Shown here: piece after piece, positions 10,238 through 19,581 of the stretch
How the letters are laid out: each line of letters begins with the position of its first letter
How positions within the stretch are numbered: the first letter of the stretch is position 1
Assembly: GCA_030142905.1 (NCBI GenBank)
Contig: JASJOG010000080.1
Coordinates: forward strand, 1,273,001 to 1,337,000
Source of the DNA: Heliopora coerulea
Lineage: Eukaryota > Cnidaria > Anthozoa > Scleralcyonacea > Helioporidae
DNA: 64,000 bases
Direction of reading: 5' to 3'
Made by a program: the position numbers and the translations under genes
The notes under the pieces: generated by a model
Told to the model about the DNA's origin: nothing
Databases searched by the model: none
Seen by the model: only the letters and a program-made list of their open reading frames with translations

Positions 10238-10721
10238 TGCATATGATGATCGACTTTAGTTGTTGAAAGTAATATTCATAATTTTCGTTAAAACTTGATC
10301 TCTGTATTCCATTGATGATGACATAAGCTTTTAAGTTGGCATCTTTTAGTTGTATAGTTGGATTTCGTTCTTCAACATCGCTTTGAACCAATATTGTTGA
10401 TATACCTAATAAAAGAGATTCTTGGAAGCAAAGTCGGCAGTCTTCTTGAAAGATTGGGTGAAATAGACTGAATTTTCTTGTGCTTGATTGTTTTTTTGTG
10501 TTGATTATGATAATATCATTGAATTTATTTATGAGTCTGGTATTACAAAGATCTTGATTTTGACATTCGATTTCGTAGTGATATATAATCTTGGGTAGTT
10601 TGTCTTTTATTGGTGTTATTATTCGTTCGATTTCACGTTTGCTCCATGATGGTTGATCTTGTATATACTTCCTACTTATGCTTTTCAACAAATAGAATCG
10701 TGCATGATTTCCACACTCCAT
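10116..10721 (-). CDS. Hypothetical protein with Ser/Thr-rich C-terminus
   Basis: 201 residues from ATG 10719-10721. Contains ECQNQDLCNTR and DCRLCFQES cysteine pairs and several beta-rich stretches (IITPIKDKLPKIIYHYEIEC). The last ~45 codons overlap the start of the next ORF in another frame and encode low-complexity Thr/Ser, so the true end could be nearer 10237. No known family. The start faces the iteron-like repeats at 10781-11160, its likely promoter. Confidence 0.5.
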   Translation of the reverse strand: MECGNHARFYLLKSISRKYIQDQPSWSKREIERIITPIKDKLPKIIYHYEIECQNQDLCNTRLINKFNDIIIINTKKQSSTRKFSLFHPIFQEDCRLCFQESLLLGISTILVQSDVEERNPTIQLKDANLKAYVIINGIQRSSFNENYEYYFQQLKSIIICNGKKKTTTINTTVTTEKILYGSNTSSSSSPSTPSSSTSST

Positions 10722-10780
10722 GGTTGAATAAATAGGTCATCGAGTATATCTATATATGGTAAATTTTGTTAAAAAATTGT

Positions 10781-11160
10781 TGAGCTAATCTATTTTTTTA
10801 AAAAAATAGAGTCATTTAATATGAGAGAGAACCAAATATGGTGTAAACAATGTTCTTAAAATTTGGTATGGGGATAACCAAATATGGTGTAAACAATGTA
10901 CTTGAATCGGTATAGTGTAAACAAGACAATTGAAAAAGTTGAAGAGCTCATCTATTTTTTTTAAAAAAAATAAAGTCATTTAAAATGAGAGAGAACCAAA
11001 TATGGTGTAAACAATGTTTTTAAAAAATTTGGTATGGGGATAACCAAATATGGTGTAAACAATGTACTTGAATTGGTATGGTGTAAACAAGACACTTGAA
11101 AAAATGTTGAAGTTTGGTAAAAAAATGGTTATGGTTGTACCCATATATGGTGTGAACATT
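10781..11160. repeat. Iteron-like tandem repeats between divergent genes
   Basis: Two ~160-bp direct repeat units, each holding a T-run/A-run palindrome (TCTATTTTTTT-AAAAAAATAGA) and two copies of a 24-bp motif, AACCAAATATGGTGTAAACA plus ATGT, at 10830, 10876, 10994 and 11042. Shorter GGTRTRGTGTAAACAAGAC variants follow each unit, and one diverged copy lies at about 11140. It separates the divergently transcribed 10721 and 11389 genes. The layout fits a shared promoter/enhancer or protein-binding origin-like site; function is inferred. Confidence 0.7.
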
Positions 11161-11388
11161 GGATATACAAAATGAAAAAAATAATTTGAAAAAACAAAGT
11201 TGTTATGGGATTAAGATTATACCATGTTTGGTATCAATAAAAAAAATAAGGTTATACAGGGTGAAATTTAAGATTAAAAAAATGCGGTTGTTTTATTTTG
11301 TTTCTGTGTTTTCCAGATGTTATTTATTGTATTTTTTATATCGGTTACATAAATTTAAGGAAAACGAATGTTATGTTGAAACGGAGAA

Positions 11389-11901
11389 ATGGCTTCAGCT
11401 CAATTTGTTGGAAAAAGTTATCCTGTTTTTGTGTATGATACCAGACATTCTATTGATGGCTCTATGTTTGGTATTTTGGGAAGATTTATTGGATTGATAT
11501 TTCATGCTGATCAATATTTGGATCATTTGGATTGTGATATTTCTGCTTATAGATTTTGTGATGGGAAAACAGAATTTTCAACAACTGATAAACTTGTTCT
11601 TCCCGATCGTGTGACAAGATTGGTTTGGAAATGTTCTGTATGTGGAGAATTTCGTTTCTGTCATATTTGGATAAAAAAAATTGATTATGATGAAGAGGTG
11701 AAAATGAAGAAAATACTTGTGTTGGAAAAATTTTTGTTTGATGAGTTGCAAGATGAACTTTTTCATCTTAATATACATTTTATTGTGAAGTCTTTTGTGA
11801 TTTATGTCTGGTCATTTTTTATTTGTTATAAATTTAATCCTATTGGCAAGGATCTATTGAACGGATTGGCCAATGAGATGGTCATAATAGTAATGGAATG
11901 A
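11389..11901 (+). CDS. Hypothetical protein with CxxC and hydrophobic segment
   Basis: 170 residues from ATG 11389 (GAAATGG). A WKCSVCGEFRFCHIW cluster could bind zinc, and a hydrophobic run (about residues 128-147, IVKSFVIYVWSFFICYKF) could be a membrane segment or buried core. No known family. An alternative upstream frame (11159-11497) overlaps but has a low-complexity Lys/Leu composition and no good start. Same-strand neighbour of the TNF-receptor-like gene 77 bp downstream. Confidence 0.5.
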   Translation: MASAQFVGKSYPVFVYDTRHSIDGSMFGILGRFIGLIFHADQYLDHLDCDISAYRFCDGKTEFSTTDKLVLPDRVTRLVWKCSVCGEFRFCHIWIKKIDYDEEVKMKKILVLEKFLFDELQDELFHLNIHFIVKSFVIYVWSFFICYKFNPIGKDLLNGLANEMVIIVME

Positions 11902-11978
11902 TATATAAGGATGGTTAATTGTATGACTGTTTAAAATTTTTTGAAGTGAAGAAAAGAATTTTCCAAAAGGTTTTCATA

Positions 11979-12689
11979 ATGAACTCTATAATCATTGTTA
12001 TCTTATGCATTGGATTTGTGATCAGTTGTAATGGGTCAACATATTCACCGACAAATCGAACACCAATGTCAAGACCAAGACAACCTGATTTCATATGTAA
12101 GGAAGAGGGGAATTATTTGATTAGAAATGGGAGCAATTTTTATTGTGTTGAATGTGCTTCTTGCCCTCATGGACAGGAGTTGGAAGTAAAATGTGGTGTG
12201 AACCAATTACACCCACCCAGCATTGATATAGAATGTATGCCTTGTAAAAAAGGTTTCTTTAAAGATGTGATTGGTTATTCTTCCTGTCAACCTTGTTGTA
12301 AATGTGCAAATCATTTTGAGGTGAAAATTCCATGTGAAGATGATCGTAATATGGTTCGTTCAACCGATTCATGTGAACGAGGATATAAATTTGATCCTAA
12401 ATTTTTTCAATGTGTCTATATATCTCCAATACCTCCACTACAATTGTCAGCATCGGTTTCAACAACATCGACTTTAACACAAGATCCAACCAAGATGGCA
12501 AAGAAGTGTGAAAATCGTACTTGGATTATAAAATGTAAAGATAATAAGTGGATCATTAAACAAATGGTTGAGCAGATTGCAGTTAAATTGAAACCAATTT
12601 TTTTTATGTTTGGATTTATATCTTCTTTTTGTATTGCCATTTTTGTCTTTTTGGTTTGTTTTGTTTGTTTGTTACGTAAAAAATATTGA
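11979..12689 (+). CDS. TNF-receptor-like type I membrane protein
   Basis: 236 residues when started at ATG 11979; the in-frame ATG at 11919 would add 20 polar residues ahead of a clear signal peptide (residues 1-19, MNSIIIVILCIGFVISCNG), so 11979 is preferred. Cysteines at 40, 56, 59, 62, 72, 86, 89, 103, 106, 107, 109, 119, 132 and 145 follow the spacing of TNFR cysteine-rich domains (CVECASCPHG, then CMPCKKGFFKDVIGYSSCQPC). A Ser/Thr/Pro stalk precedes a transmembrane helix at about 208-232 and a four-residue tail RKKY. With no death domain or TRAF site it could not signal alone; a decoy or co-receptor role is inference. TNFR capture is known in poxviruses and herpesviruses of fish; I know of none described in a Polinton. 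Confidence 0.8.
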   Translation: MNSIIIVILCIGFVISCNGSTYSPTNRTPMSRPRQPDFICKEEGNYLIRNGSNFYCVECASCPHGQELEVKCGVNQLHPPSIDIECMPCKKGFFKDVIGYSSCQPCCKCANHFEVKIPCEDDRNMVRSTDSCERGYKFDPKFFQCVYISPIPPLQLSASVSTTSTLTQDPTKMAKKCENRTWIIKCKDNKWIIKQMVEQIAVKLKPIFFMFGFISSFCIAIFVFLVCFVCLLRKKY

Positions 12690-12707
12690 ACAATATGAAC
12701 TTACCTT

Positions 12708-12842
12708 TCAATAAACGATGTATTGATTTGTAGTACTTAATGGAGTTCTTTTTTTGATTATAGTTTGAACTCCTCTTCCTCGTTGTGAAACAATTTTTTT
12801 TCGACGACGTAATTTTCGATTTTTGTATTTTTTGATTTTCAT
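12708..12842 (-). CDS. Small highly basic protein
   Basis: 44 residues from ATG 12840-12842 to TGA 12708-12710. The N-terminal half is strongly basic (KKYKNRKLRRRKKIVSQRGR) and the rest is polar (TPLSTTNQYIVY). Size and charge suit a nucleoprotein or core peptide, similar in style to adenovirus Mu, but there is no decisive motif. It converges on the TNFR-like gene, whose AATAAA-like signal lies at 12710-12716, so the 3' ends overlap. Confidence 0.4.
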   Translation of the reverse strand: MKIKKYKNRKLRRRKKIVSQRGRGVQTIIKKRTPLSTTNQYIVY

Positions 12843-12924
12843 TATTGAAAAAAACGGTATGTATTACAAAGTGATTTTTGGATTAATTAAATAAAATTAC
12901 TGATTCTGTTGTTTAATAAATTTT

Positions 12925-13470
12925 TTATTGCCAATACGTTGGACCGTAGTTGACGAAAAGTTCTTTTCCTGGTCGTACTCTTTTTTTTGTTTTGGCATAG
13001 GGTTCATAATGATTTGTTGTACTTCTTCTGATAAATTTTACATTATTTCTTCGTCTGTTTCTTTTGTCATTTATATATCGCAATGGAGTATCTGTTGAAT
13101 GATTTGCATTAATACATCTGGCATCATCATTATCGCTCTCGCATATAGCATAAACGGCCTGTTGATTGCCTGGATATAACCAATCGAGCTCTCTTTTTGT
13201 TGTGTTTCTTCCAAAATATTTTCCGATTTCTTGACCATGTTGAAATGGTTTTTTGTATGCGAATAAACCAAGTCCTGCGTTTGGAATAGTAGAAGGTTTT
13301 ATTCAAAGGTTGTCTTCTTTTCCCAAGTGTATCCAACATTTACGAGATTTTCTAGTTCTATTTTTACAACGTTCACCGTTTTGGGTTTGAGATGTACATC
13401 GCATTGATTGTAGTTTCGTTTGTCCTTGATATTTTAAAAATTTAATTTCGTTTATTGACCCTTCTGCCAT
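12925..13470 (-). pseudogene. SET-domain protein with N-terminal Cys/His motif, one internal stop
   Basis: Start ATG 13468-13470. The N-terminal 55 codons end in a C25-C35-C45-H48 cluster (NGERCKNRT, RKCWIHL) like the small zinc motif found in viral and phage proteins. After an in-frame TGA at 13303-13305 the same frame continues to TAA 12925-12927 with SET hallmarks: AGLGLFAYK (GxG entry), ARCINANHS (the RxxNHS core) and GKELFVNYGPTYW (the GEEL..YYG motif). SET domains methylate lysines, most often of histones, using S-adenosylmethionine. A viral SET enzyme is known from chlorella virus PBCV-1; here it would be accessory cargo. The stop would separate the zinc motif from the catalytic domain. 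Alternative: two cistrons, but the SET part has no leading ATG. Confidence 0.75.
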
Positions 13471-13487
13471 TTTTTTGAGGAAAAAAT

Positions 13488-13829
13488 TCAAGGTACAACG
13501 GTATGGTATGTTTTGATTCCTGCGTAATCGGGTTTGTTGACTAATCGAATGATATTATCGATTTTTGTGTTGATTTCGGATGGAACAGGTTTAATCGATT
13601 GATTTAAAAGTTTTTTTCCTTGTACAATGTGTTCTTCTCGATATGGGATTAGAATGACTTTTCTTTCCGCTTCATTTGTATTTTCAAAGCAAGTGAGTGC
13701 TTGACCAAATAAAAACGGTGAAAATAAAACATCTTCATTGTTGTCCAAAAACGTGAAATGAGGTTCAACTTTCTTTTTATTTTCGTCTTTGAAATAATAA
13801 ATTTCAATTTCTACCAGACTTTTTACCAT
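13488..13829 (-). CDS. Hypothetical protein upstream of SET gene
   Basis: 113 residues from ATG 13827-13829. Beta-rich N-terminus (MVKSLVEIEIYYFKDENKK), then LIPYREEHIVQGKKLL and a charged tail. No known family. It ends 18 bp before the SET gene start on the same strand, suggesting co-transcription. Its start codon is one base from the divergent start at 13831, so the shared promoter would have to lie inside coding sequence or one of the two starts is wrong. Confidence 0.45.
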   Translation of the reverse strand: MVKSLVEIEIYYFKDENKKKVEPHFTFLDNNEDVLFSPFLFGQALTCFENTNEAERKVILIPYREEHIVQGKKLLNQSIKPVPSEINTKIDNIIRLVNKPDYAGIKTYHTVVP

Positions 13830-13830
13830 T

Positions 13831-14061
13831 ATGGACTGTATTGGTGGGAAAAACCCGTTTTTGAAATTGAATTGTATATTTGTTAACAATTCACCTTCTG
13901 TTCAGGTGTCGACTTCACATGAAGTGGATGGTGTGAATAAAGGTGATGATGATGATGTCATTGAAGTTGTGAAGGAACAAAAAGACCAATCACATTTTTG
14001 TTGTGTTTTTTGGTTACAAAGAATAAAAAAAAGTCGAATTCAAAATGGGAGAAAAAAATAA
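13831..14061 (+). CDS. Small hypothetical ORF preceding the polymerase
   Basis: 76 residues; acidic Asp run (GDDDDVIEVVKEQKDQ) then HFCCVFWLQRIKKSRIQNGRKK. It overlaps the polymerase start by 17 nt in another frame. A pyrimidine-rich stretch ending TTCTGTTCAG at about 13905 could be a splice acceptor, so this may partly be intron or leader of the polymerase transcript rather than a gene. Low support. Confidence 0.3.
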   Translation: MDCIGGKNPFLKLNCIFVNNSPSVQVSTSHEVDGVNKGDDDDVIEVVKEQKDQSHFCCVFWLQRIKKSRIQNGRKK

Positions 14062-17000
14062 ATGGCAATTTTCTCAAGAAGAAATCGAGAAGATAGTAAG
14101 TACATTTCAAAAAACGCGTACACTTGCGTTACCCGATATAAGAAGTGGAACGTTTTCGTTTGAGAACACTGGAACTGTGTTGGAACACGATGTGTTTCAT
14201 GGTACGACTTACACATATCGACTGGTGGTTCGAGTTAATAATCGAATGAGTTTGCCCGACGTGGAAAAGTTGTTAAAGAAAGCATTTGCTAGAGTGCTTG
14301 AAGAAGTTCGTCAATATGATGGTTATCTAGTGAAATTATTTTTTGATAAATTTCCTGATCGTCCTTTTTCAACAGCCACTTTGAATGTGAATAATTTAAT
14401 GGTGGATATGTTGTTTAATGCTTTGGCAAACCACATGCAAAGTAATAAGTCGATAACGATGAACGGGTTGTGGGTGACCGATATGATGATCTCGAAGATT
14501 AGAGGGGATGGGAAAAAACGTCAAAGGCAAACAAAAGTGAAAAAATTGTATAGGAATTTGGGAAAAAGAGGAGATGAGAGGGGAGGTGGGGATGATGAAA
14601 ATATTGTTGATGTGGAATTGAAAAAATATGGAAGGGATTTTAAATTAGGTGTGTATAATATCAATTACAATGGTGAATTGAAAAAATCTTGTCCTGATGC
14701 ATGTTTTTCTGTTTGTATTTTGATTGGATTGCATTATTTACGAAAAAGTAAGGGGTGGGAATTGTTGACAATGCGTAAGAAAAAAATTGAAGAAGTTCTG
14801 ACCGAAAATGAAATTCTAGAGTTTTACGAACAAATCGGGAAAGGTTGTAAAAGTTGTGTTGTTTCGGGTTCTGATTTTCCGGTTGTTTATGAGAAATATT
14901 TAAAATCGAAAAATATCGATCTGGTGGTGTTTTCATTGACATATGAAAATACAATTGTATACGACTCGCGAACTGATACAAATGGACGATTGACACGATT
15001 AACAAATGAAGTGATCGGTGTTTGGTTAAATAATGGGCATTATGATTTGGTTTTAAATTTCTCCAAATTTATTTATGGGTCAGGAAGAACGAGCGTATGT
15101 GTTAAGTGTATGAAACGTAAACGAGAAGGTCATGTTTGTTGTGTGTCAAATATATGTTTTTTGTGTTATTCTTTTCATGATATCGTACGTGATTTGTCCC
15201 CGTCGGTTGTTTGTGCTTTATGTAATTTATATTTTACTAACCAAAAGTGTTTGATTAACCATTATCAAAACCGTTGTTTTGAATTCGATAAAAAATACAC
15301 ACCATGTGAATTTTTTAAATATTGTCGAAAATGCGGCTCGATTGTTCAACACAAACGATTTCATCTCAATGGTGTGCGTTTACATAATTGTGATAAAATA
15401 TTTTGTAATATTTGCAGTAAGTATGTGAAGAAACCGCATTTTTGTTATATGACAACAATTCAATCTAGTTTCGATTCAAAGAATATTCCAAAATCCACTT
15501 TATTTTTTTTTTTTTTTGATTTTGAAACGAAAGAAGATGAAGTGACTCATCGATTGACTCCGTATTATTGTGTGGTCGAAAAAGTATGTTTAAAATGTGA
15601 AAATCAAGAATTTGAGATGGATGAGTTAAAAAATAATGTACCATGTTGTGGGAAACGTCGATATGTCTTTCAAGGTGATTGTGTTCTGGATGATTTTTTG
15701 GAATTCATGTTTTCTCAAAACAATTCAGTTTGGATTGCTCATAATGGTTCACGTTTCAATACGGTGTTTATTTTACATTGGTTATTGGAGAAAAAAGGGG
15801 TAACCACTCCCAATGTGATCATGTCAGGAAATAAGATTATGAAATTGGAATATCAATCTTGTCATGTTTTGGATAGTTATTTGTTTTTTCAAATGAGACT
15901 TGAAAAACTACCAAAATGTATGGGGTTAGGTGAAAATGTTGAAAAGGGTTATCATCCCTATCGATTTACCAATATAGATTACATGGGTGAGATTGTGGAT
16001 AAGTCTTATTTCGATATCGAAAGAATGAATGAAGATGAAAGGAAAAAATTTGATGAATGGTATTCGAATTGGAGTGGAAAATTGTATGTGTTCAAAAATG
16101 AATTGTTTCGTTATTGTCAAATGGATGTGGAAATTTTACGTAGGTCATGTGTAAAATTTTCTCAATTAATTCGTGAGAGCACGAACAATGCGGTGTATGC
16201 TTTTAATGATGTTCGTTGTATGACCATTGCTAGTTTGGCAATGCATATTTTTTGATCATGTTTTTTACGAAAAAATACTGTTGGTGTTTTACCCTCGTTT
16301 GGGTATCGATGTAGAATAAATCAAAGTATTATTGCATTGATTTGGTTGGAAAAGATTTCGAAGAATAAGACTCAATTTTTTTCCAAATTACACTCGTGTG
16401 GTGAGAAAAAAATTGGGGGGGATTATGTGGATGGTTTTGATGAAGATACGAATACCGTATATCAATTTCATATGTGTTATTATCATGGATGTTTGAATTG
16501 TTACTCCTCCAATGTATATAACGAAAAATTGTCTCTTCAATTTGGTAAATTAAATTATCGGACTTCCAAACGAACTGAGCATCTACGTAATTTAGGATAT
16601 ACTGTTGTTGAACAATGGGAATGTGATTTTATAAGAAATCAAAATTTATCAAGAGAGAAAATCAAGTTGCAAAAAAAAAGATTCTTTCATGTGTTTCCTT
16701 TGGAACCGAGATCGGCATTATTTGGGGGACGAACTAGTCCTGCCATTTTACAAAAACATTGTGAAAAGAACGAGAAAATTTTTTATGTTGATTTCACATC
16801 GCTTTATCCATTTGTGCAAAAATCTTTCGATTATCCATTGGGGCATCTGAATATTTATGTTGGGCAAGAATGTTTAGATGTGAATGTACTGAATGTTTTT
16901 GGTTTAGTGAAGTGTAAAGTGTCGCCACCAAAGGGGTTGTTGTTTCCCGTTTTGCCTAGTCAGATCAATGGAAAATTAATGTTTGTTTTGTGTTGTACGT

Positions 17001-18055
17001 GTGCCGAATTGAATCAGTCACATTGTGATCATGAAAATGAGGAAGATAGATGTTTGCAAGAGACTTGGGTTAGTGAAGAATTAAAGAAAGCAATTGGATT
17101 GGGTTATACTGTAAAAGAAGTTTATGAAATTTATGATTATGAAAAAAAAGGAAAGATATTTCAAGAATATGTGAATACTTTTTTAAAAATTAAACAAGAA
17201 TCATCGGGTTTTCCGAATAATTGTTTTGATGAAAATGGACAGATCAAAGAATCGGTTGTCGATGAATATATAAGAGGTTATTTAGATCATGAAGGGGTTC
17301 ATTTGGATCGAGAAAAGATTATTAGAAATGAGGGTATGCGAATGGTTGCCAAAACATTACTGAATTCATTATGGGGGAAGTTTGCTCAAAACGAGGGTAA
17401 CACAAAAGTGGTTTTCGTTAAAAACTATTATGAACTGATGGAGTGGGTACAAGATAAAAGATATGAGTTGACTACATTTGATTTTGTTTCTGAAGATAGT
17501 ATGAGATTGTGTTTGCATCCACAAGAAGCATATATTACTCCCTTGAAAAACGGGAATGTTATTGTAGCATGTTTTGTCACTAGTTATTCAAGATTGCGAT
17601 TATATGAGAAATTGCAAGAATTGCAACATCGTGTGTTATATTTTGACACGGACTCGATCATTTATTATACAGATATAAATAAAAATGATGTGAGTGTAAA
17701 ATGTGGAAATTATTTAGGAGAACTGACCAATGAATTGAATGATGGAGAATGGATTGAAAGTTTTTGTTCCACTGGACCAAAATGTTATTCTTATGTTACC
17801 AATTTGGGAAAAACAATCGTACATGCAAAAGGGTTTTCTTTAAAGGGAGAGGGAAAAAATAAAATAAATTTTGAATCGATGAAATACATAGTGGAAGATA
17901 AGCAAAATAAAATAGAAATTTATTATACCGATGTTATATCACGTACGAAAACACAAAATGTATATACGAAAGACGAAACGAAAATTTTTTCTTTCACTTT
18001 TGACAAACGTGTGGTAAACGATGATTTTACGACACTACCATTTGGATATTTTTGA
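14045..18055 (+). pseudogene. polB: Protein-primed family B DNA polymerase (Polinton pPolB), one internal TGA
   Basis: Replicates the element by protein priming. Starting at ATG 14045, the N-terminal region holds a Cys/His segment (CPDACFSVC ... NNGHYDLVL) typical of Polinton polymerases, then zinc-finger-like clusters (CVKCMKRKREGHVC, CRKCGS, CNICSKYVKKPHFCYM). Exonuclease motifs: Exo I FFDFETKED (~residue 490), Exo II WIAHNGSRFNTVFI (~565), Exo III YCQMDVEILRR (~690). An in-frame TGA at 16253-16255 interrupts the protein just after the exonuclease domain; the same frame continues with DGFDEDTNTVYQFH and the polymerase motifs DFTSLYP (A), KTLLNSLWGKF (B) and YFDTDSI (C), ending in TLPFGYF. 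In Exo II the usual Asp is Asn (FN), which would impair proofreading. The polymerase active-site residues are intact. Confidence 0.93.
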
Positions 18056-18114
18056 TTTTTTTCTAGAAAAACGATTCGTTAAAATGTGAAACAATTCCTT
18101 TTAATCACCCATTC

Positions 18115-18768
18115 ATGATGAATATTGTGGGTCCAAGTCAATCGGGTAAAACGTATTGGTTGTTTAAATTGATTAAGTATCTCGATGACGTGGTGATTCC
18201 GATGCCAAATTCGATTTTATATTTACATGGCACGGAATATCAAGATATTTTCAATGAGATGAAAGCACAAGTCGAAAATAAAAAAAAAGAAGGGAAAAAT
18301 ATTAAAATCGAATTTATAGAGTGTACCAAAACCATTGCCGGTGTTCGTGAAATTGTGGAACGTTATGGAGAAAATGTTATGTTGATTTTAGATGATTTGA
18401 TGTTTGTGGCATCTGGGGATAAAGAAAATCTAACTAAATTAAACGAGTACGCAATGAAAGATTGTCATCATCAAAATATTAGTTTGGTCTTTGTGTGTCA
18501 AGATATGATGTATTGTAATGAGAAATTTAGACAATTGCGTAGTAATAGTCTATATCAAGTGATTTTTAATAATATAGGTGACAGTAGAAATTTATTTTCA
18601 GTTTTTTTCAATCGAAAATTTCCTAAAAGTTATTTTACTCAATTGATAAAAGAAGCTTATAAAAATACGTATGATTACCTTGTATTCGATAATGATCCAA
18701 AAAACTTTGAAAACACAAGAATAAGAACGGGTGTATTTCCCAATGAACAATGTATTGTATTTAGTTAA
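18115..18768 (+). CDS. FtsK/HerA-type DNA packaging ATPase
   Basis: 217 residues. Walker A GPSQSGKT at residues 6-13 and Walker B MLILDDL near 89-95, followed by NISLVFVCQDM with a sensor-like Gln, match the A32-like ATPases that pump DNA into capsids in Polintons, virophages and nucleocytoplasmic viruses. It starts 60 bp after the polymerase stop on the same strand. Length is typical for the family, and no break is visible, unlike its neighbours. An AATAAAA follows at about 18774. It converges on the protease gene, whose stop is 24 bp away. Confidence 0.9.
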   Translation: MMNIVGPSQSGKTYWLFKLIKYLDDVVIPMPNSILYLHGTEYQDIFNEMKAQVENKKKEGKNIKIEFIECTKTIAGVREIVERYGENVMLILDDLMFVASGDKENLTKLNEYAMKDCHHQNISLVFVCQDMMYCNEKFRQLRSNSLYQVIFNNIGDSRNLFSVFFNRKFPKSYFTQLIKEAYKNTYDYLVFDNDPKNFENTRIRTGVFPNEQCIVFS

Positions 18769-18791
18769 ATATAATAAAAAAAAATTTTTTT

Positions 18792-19335
18792 TCATTTCAT
18801 TGTTGTACAACATTGATTTTGTTTACAAGTTCTTTTTATGGGTTTATTGATTTCTTGTTTGAAAATTTTTTTTATTAAAGTGAATAATATTTGTTCATTT
18901 TTCATTCGATTAATGGTGGAAAAGAAAGAAAAAGGAAACATATTTCGGCGGAAACAATAATATAAAAATAAAAGGCACCATGCCCCACATGTGGAAGTAC
19001 CGTTGGCTTGTAATTGAATATTCTTAGTTATATTGACAAATCGATATTTTTTTAATTTCCAATATTGTTTATGATAGAATTCAGGAGAAAAACCGTAACT
19101 ATCGAAAAAATATAAAGTCTTATTTTTCTTATAAAAGGCAATTCAATGTTGACCTGGTAAATGTTGTTCATCCGTGTTCCATATCCATCCACATCTTTTT
19201 TTTTTTGGCTTTTTCTTGAAACAATAAAACATCAGCAGGGTAGGTACCCAGGAATCTTTTTTTCATAAAAATATTCGATTTGGCGATTTTATTCAATTCT
19301 TGAGTTTCCAAAAATGTGTTTTGAAAACAATTCAT
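18792..19335 (-). pseudogene. Adenain-like cysteine protease, frameshift plus nonsense
   Basis: Polinton maturation protease of the adenovirus type (Ulp1-like fold), which cleaves capsid and core proteins during assembly. Starts at ATG 19333-19335, overlapping the upstream TGA as ATGA. The first frame reads FLGTYPADVLLFQEKAKKKK; after an A11 run (plus 19196-19206) the family match moves to the next frame: WIWNTDEQHLPGQH with the catalytic His, then TGA at 19143-19145, LYFFDSYGFSPEFY with the catalytic Asp, and NGTSTCGAWCLLFLYY with the catalytic Cys, ending at TGA 18792-18794. All three catalytic residues survive but the ORF has one frame break and one internal stop, so no single ORF covers it. 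Confidence 0.85.
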
Positions 19336-19493
19336 GATGGTAAAAATGATCTTTTTCTTATGAAAGAAGTTTTTGGTGTACGACGTGATGTGGAAGGAGA
19401 TTTTGCCGTGGAAGGAGGTGTTGGTTGTATATAAGGTAAAAATCGTCGATGCGTGGGAACTGGAATTTGTGAAGACGATGATGGTGGTGTCAT
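19332..19493 (-). CDS. Small Ser/Pro/Arg-rich basic protein
   Basis: 53 residues from ATG 19491-19493. Rich in S, T, P, R and K (STAKSPSTSRRTPKTSFIRK), ending in FLPS. The stop overlaps the protease start as ATGA. Composition suits a small virion core or tail-like DNA-binding peptide processed by the adjacent protease, but there is no family match I can name. Confidence 0.4.
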   Translation of the reverse strand: MTPPSSSSQIPVPTHRRFLPYIQPTPPSTAKSPSTSRRTPKTSFIRKRSFLPS

Positions 19494-19581
19494 TTCTTTA
19501 TATTCTTCTCGTAATTACATATTTCGTATACTGGTCGTGGAAACTTTAAATTTTTTAAGACTTCTTAATAATATCTTTCTT

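Noticed and set aside
15926..16120. Minus-strand ORF inside the polymerase
   Set aside because: Antisense to well-supported polymerase coding sequence, with no motif of its own.
16337..18055. Independent second polymerase gene
   Set aside because: It is in the same frame as the ORF ending at 16255 and the sequence between is open and family-like, so it is one polymerase gene with an internal TGA.
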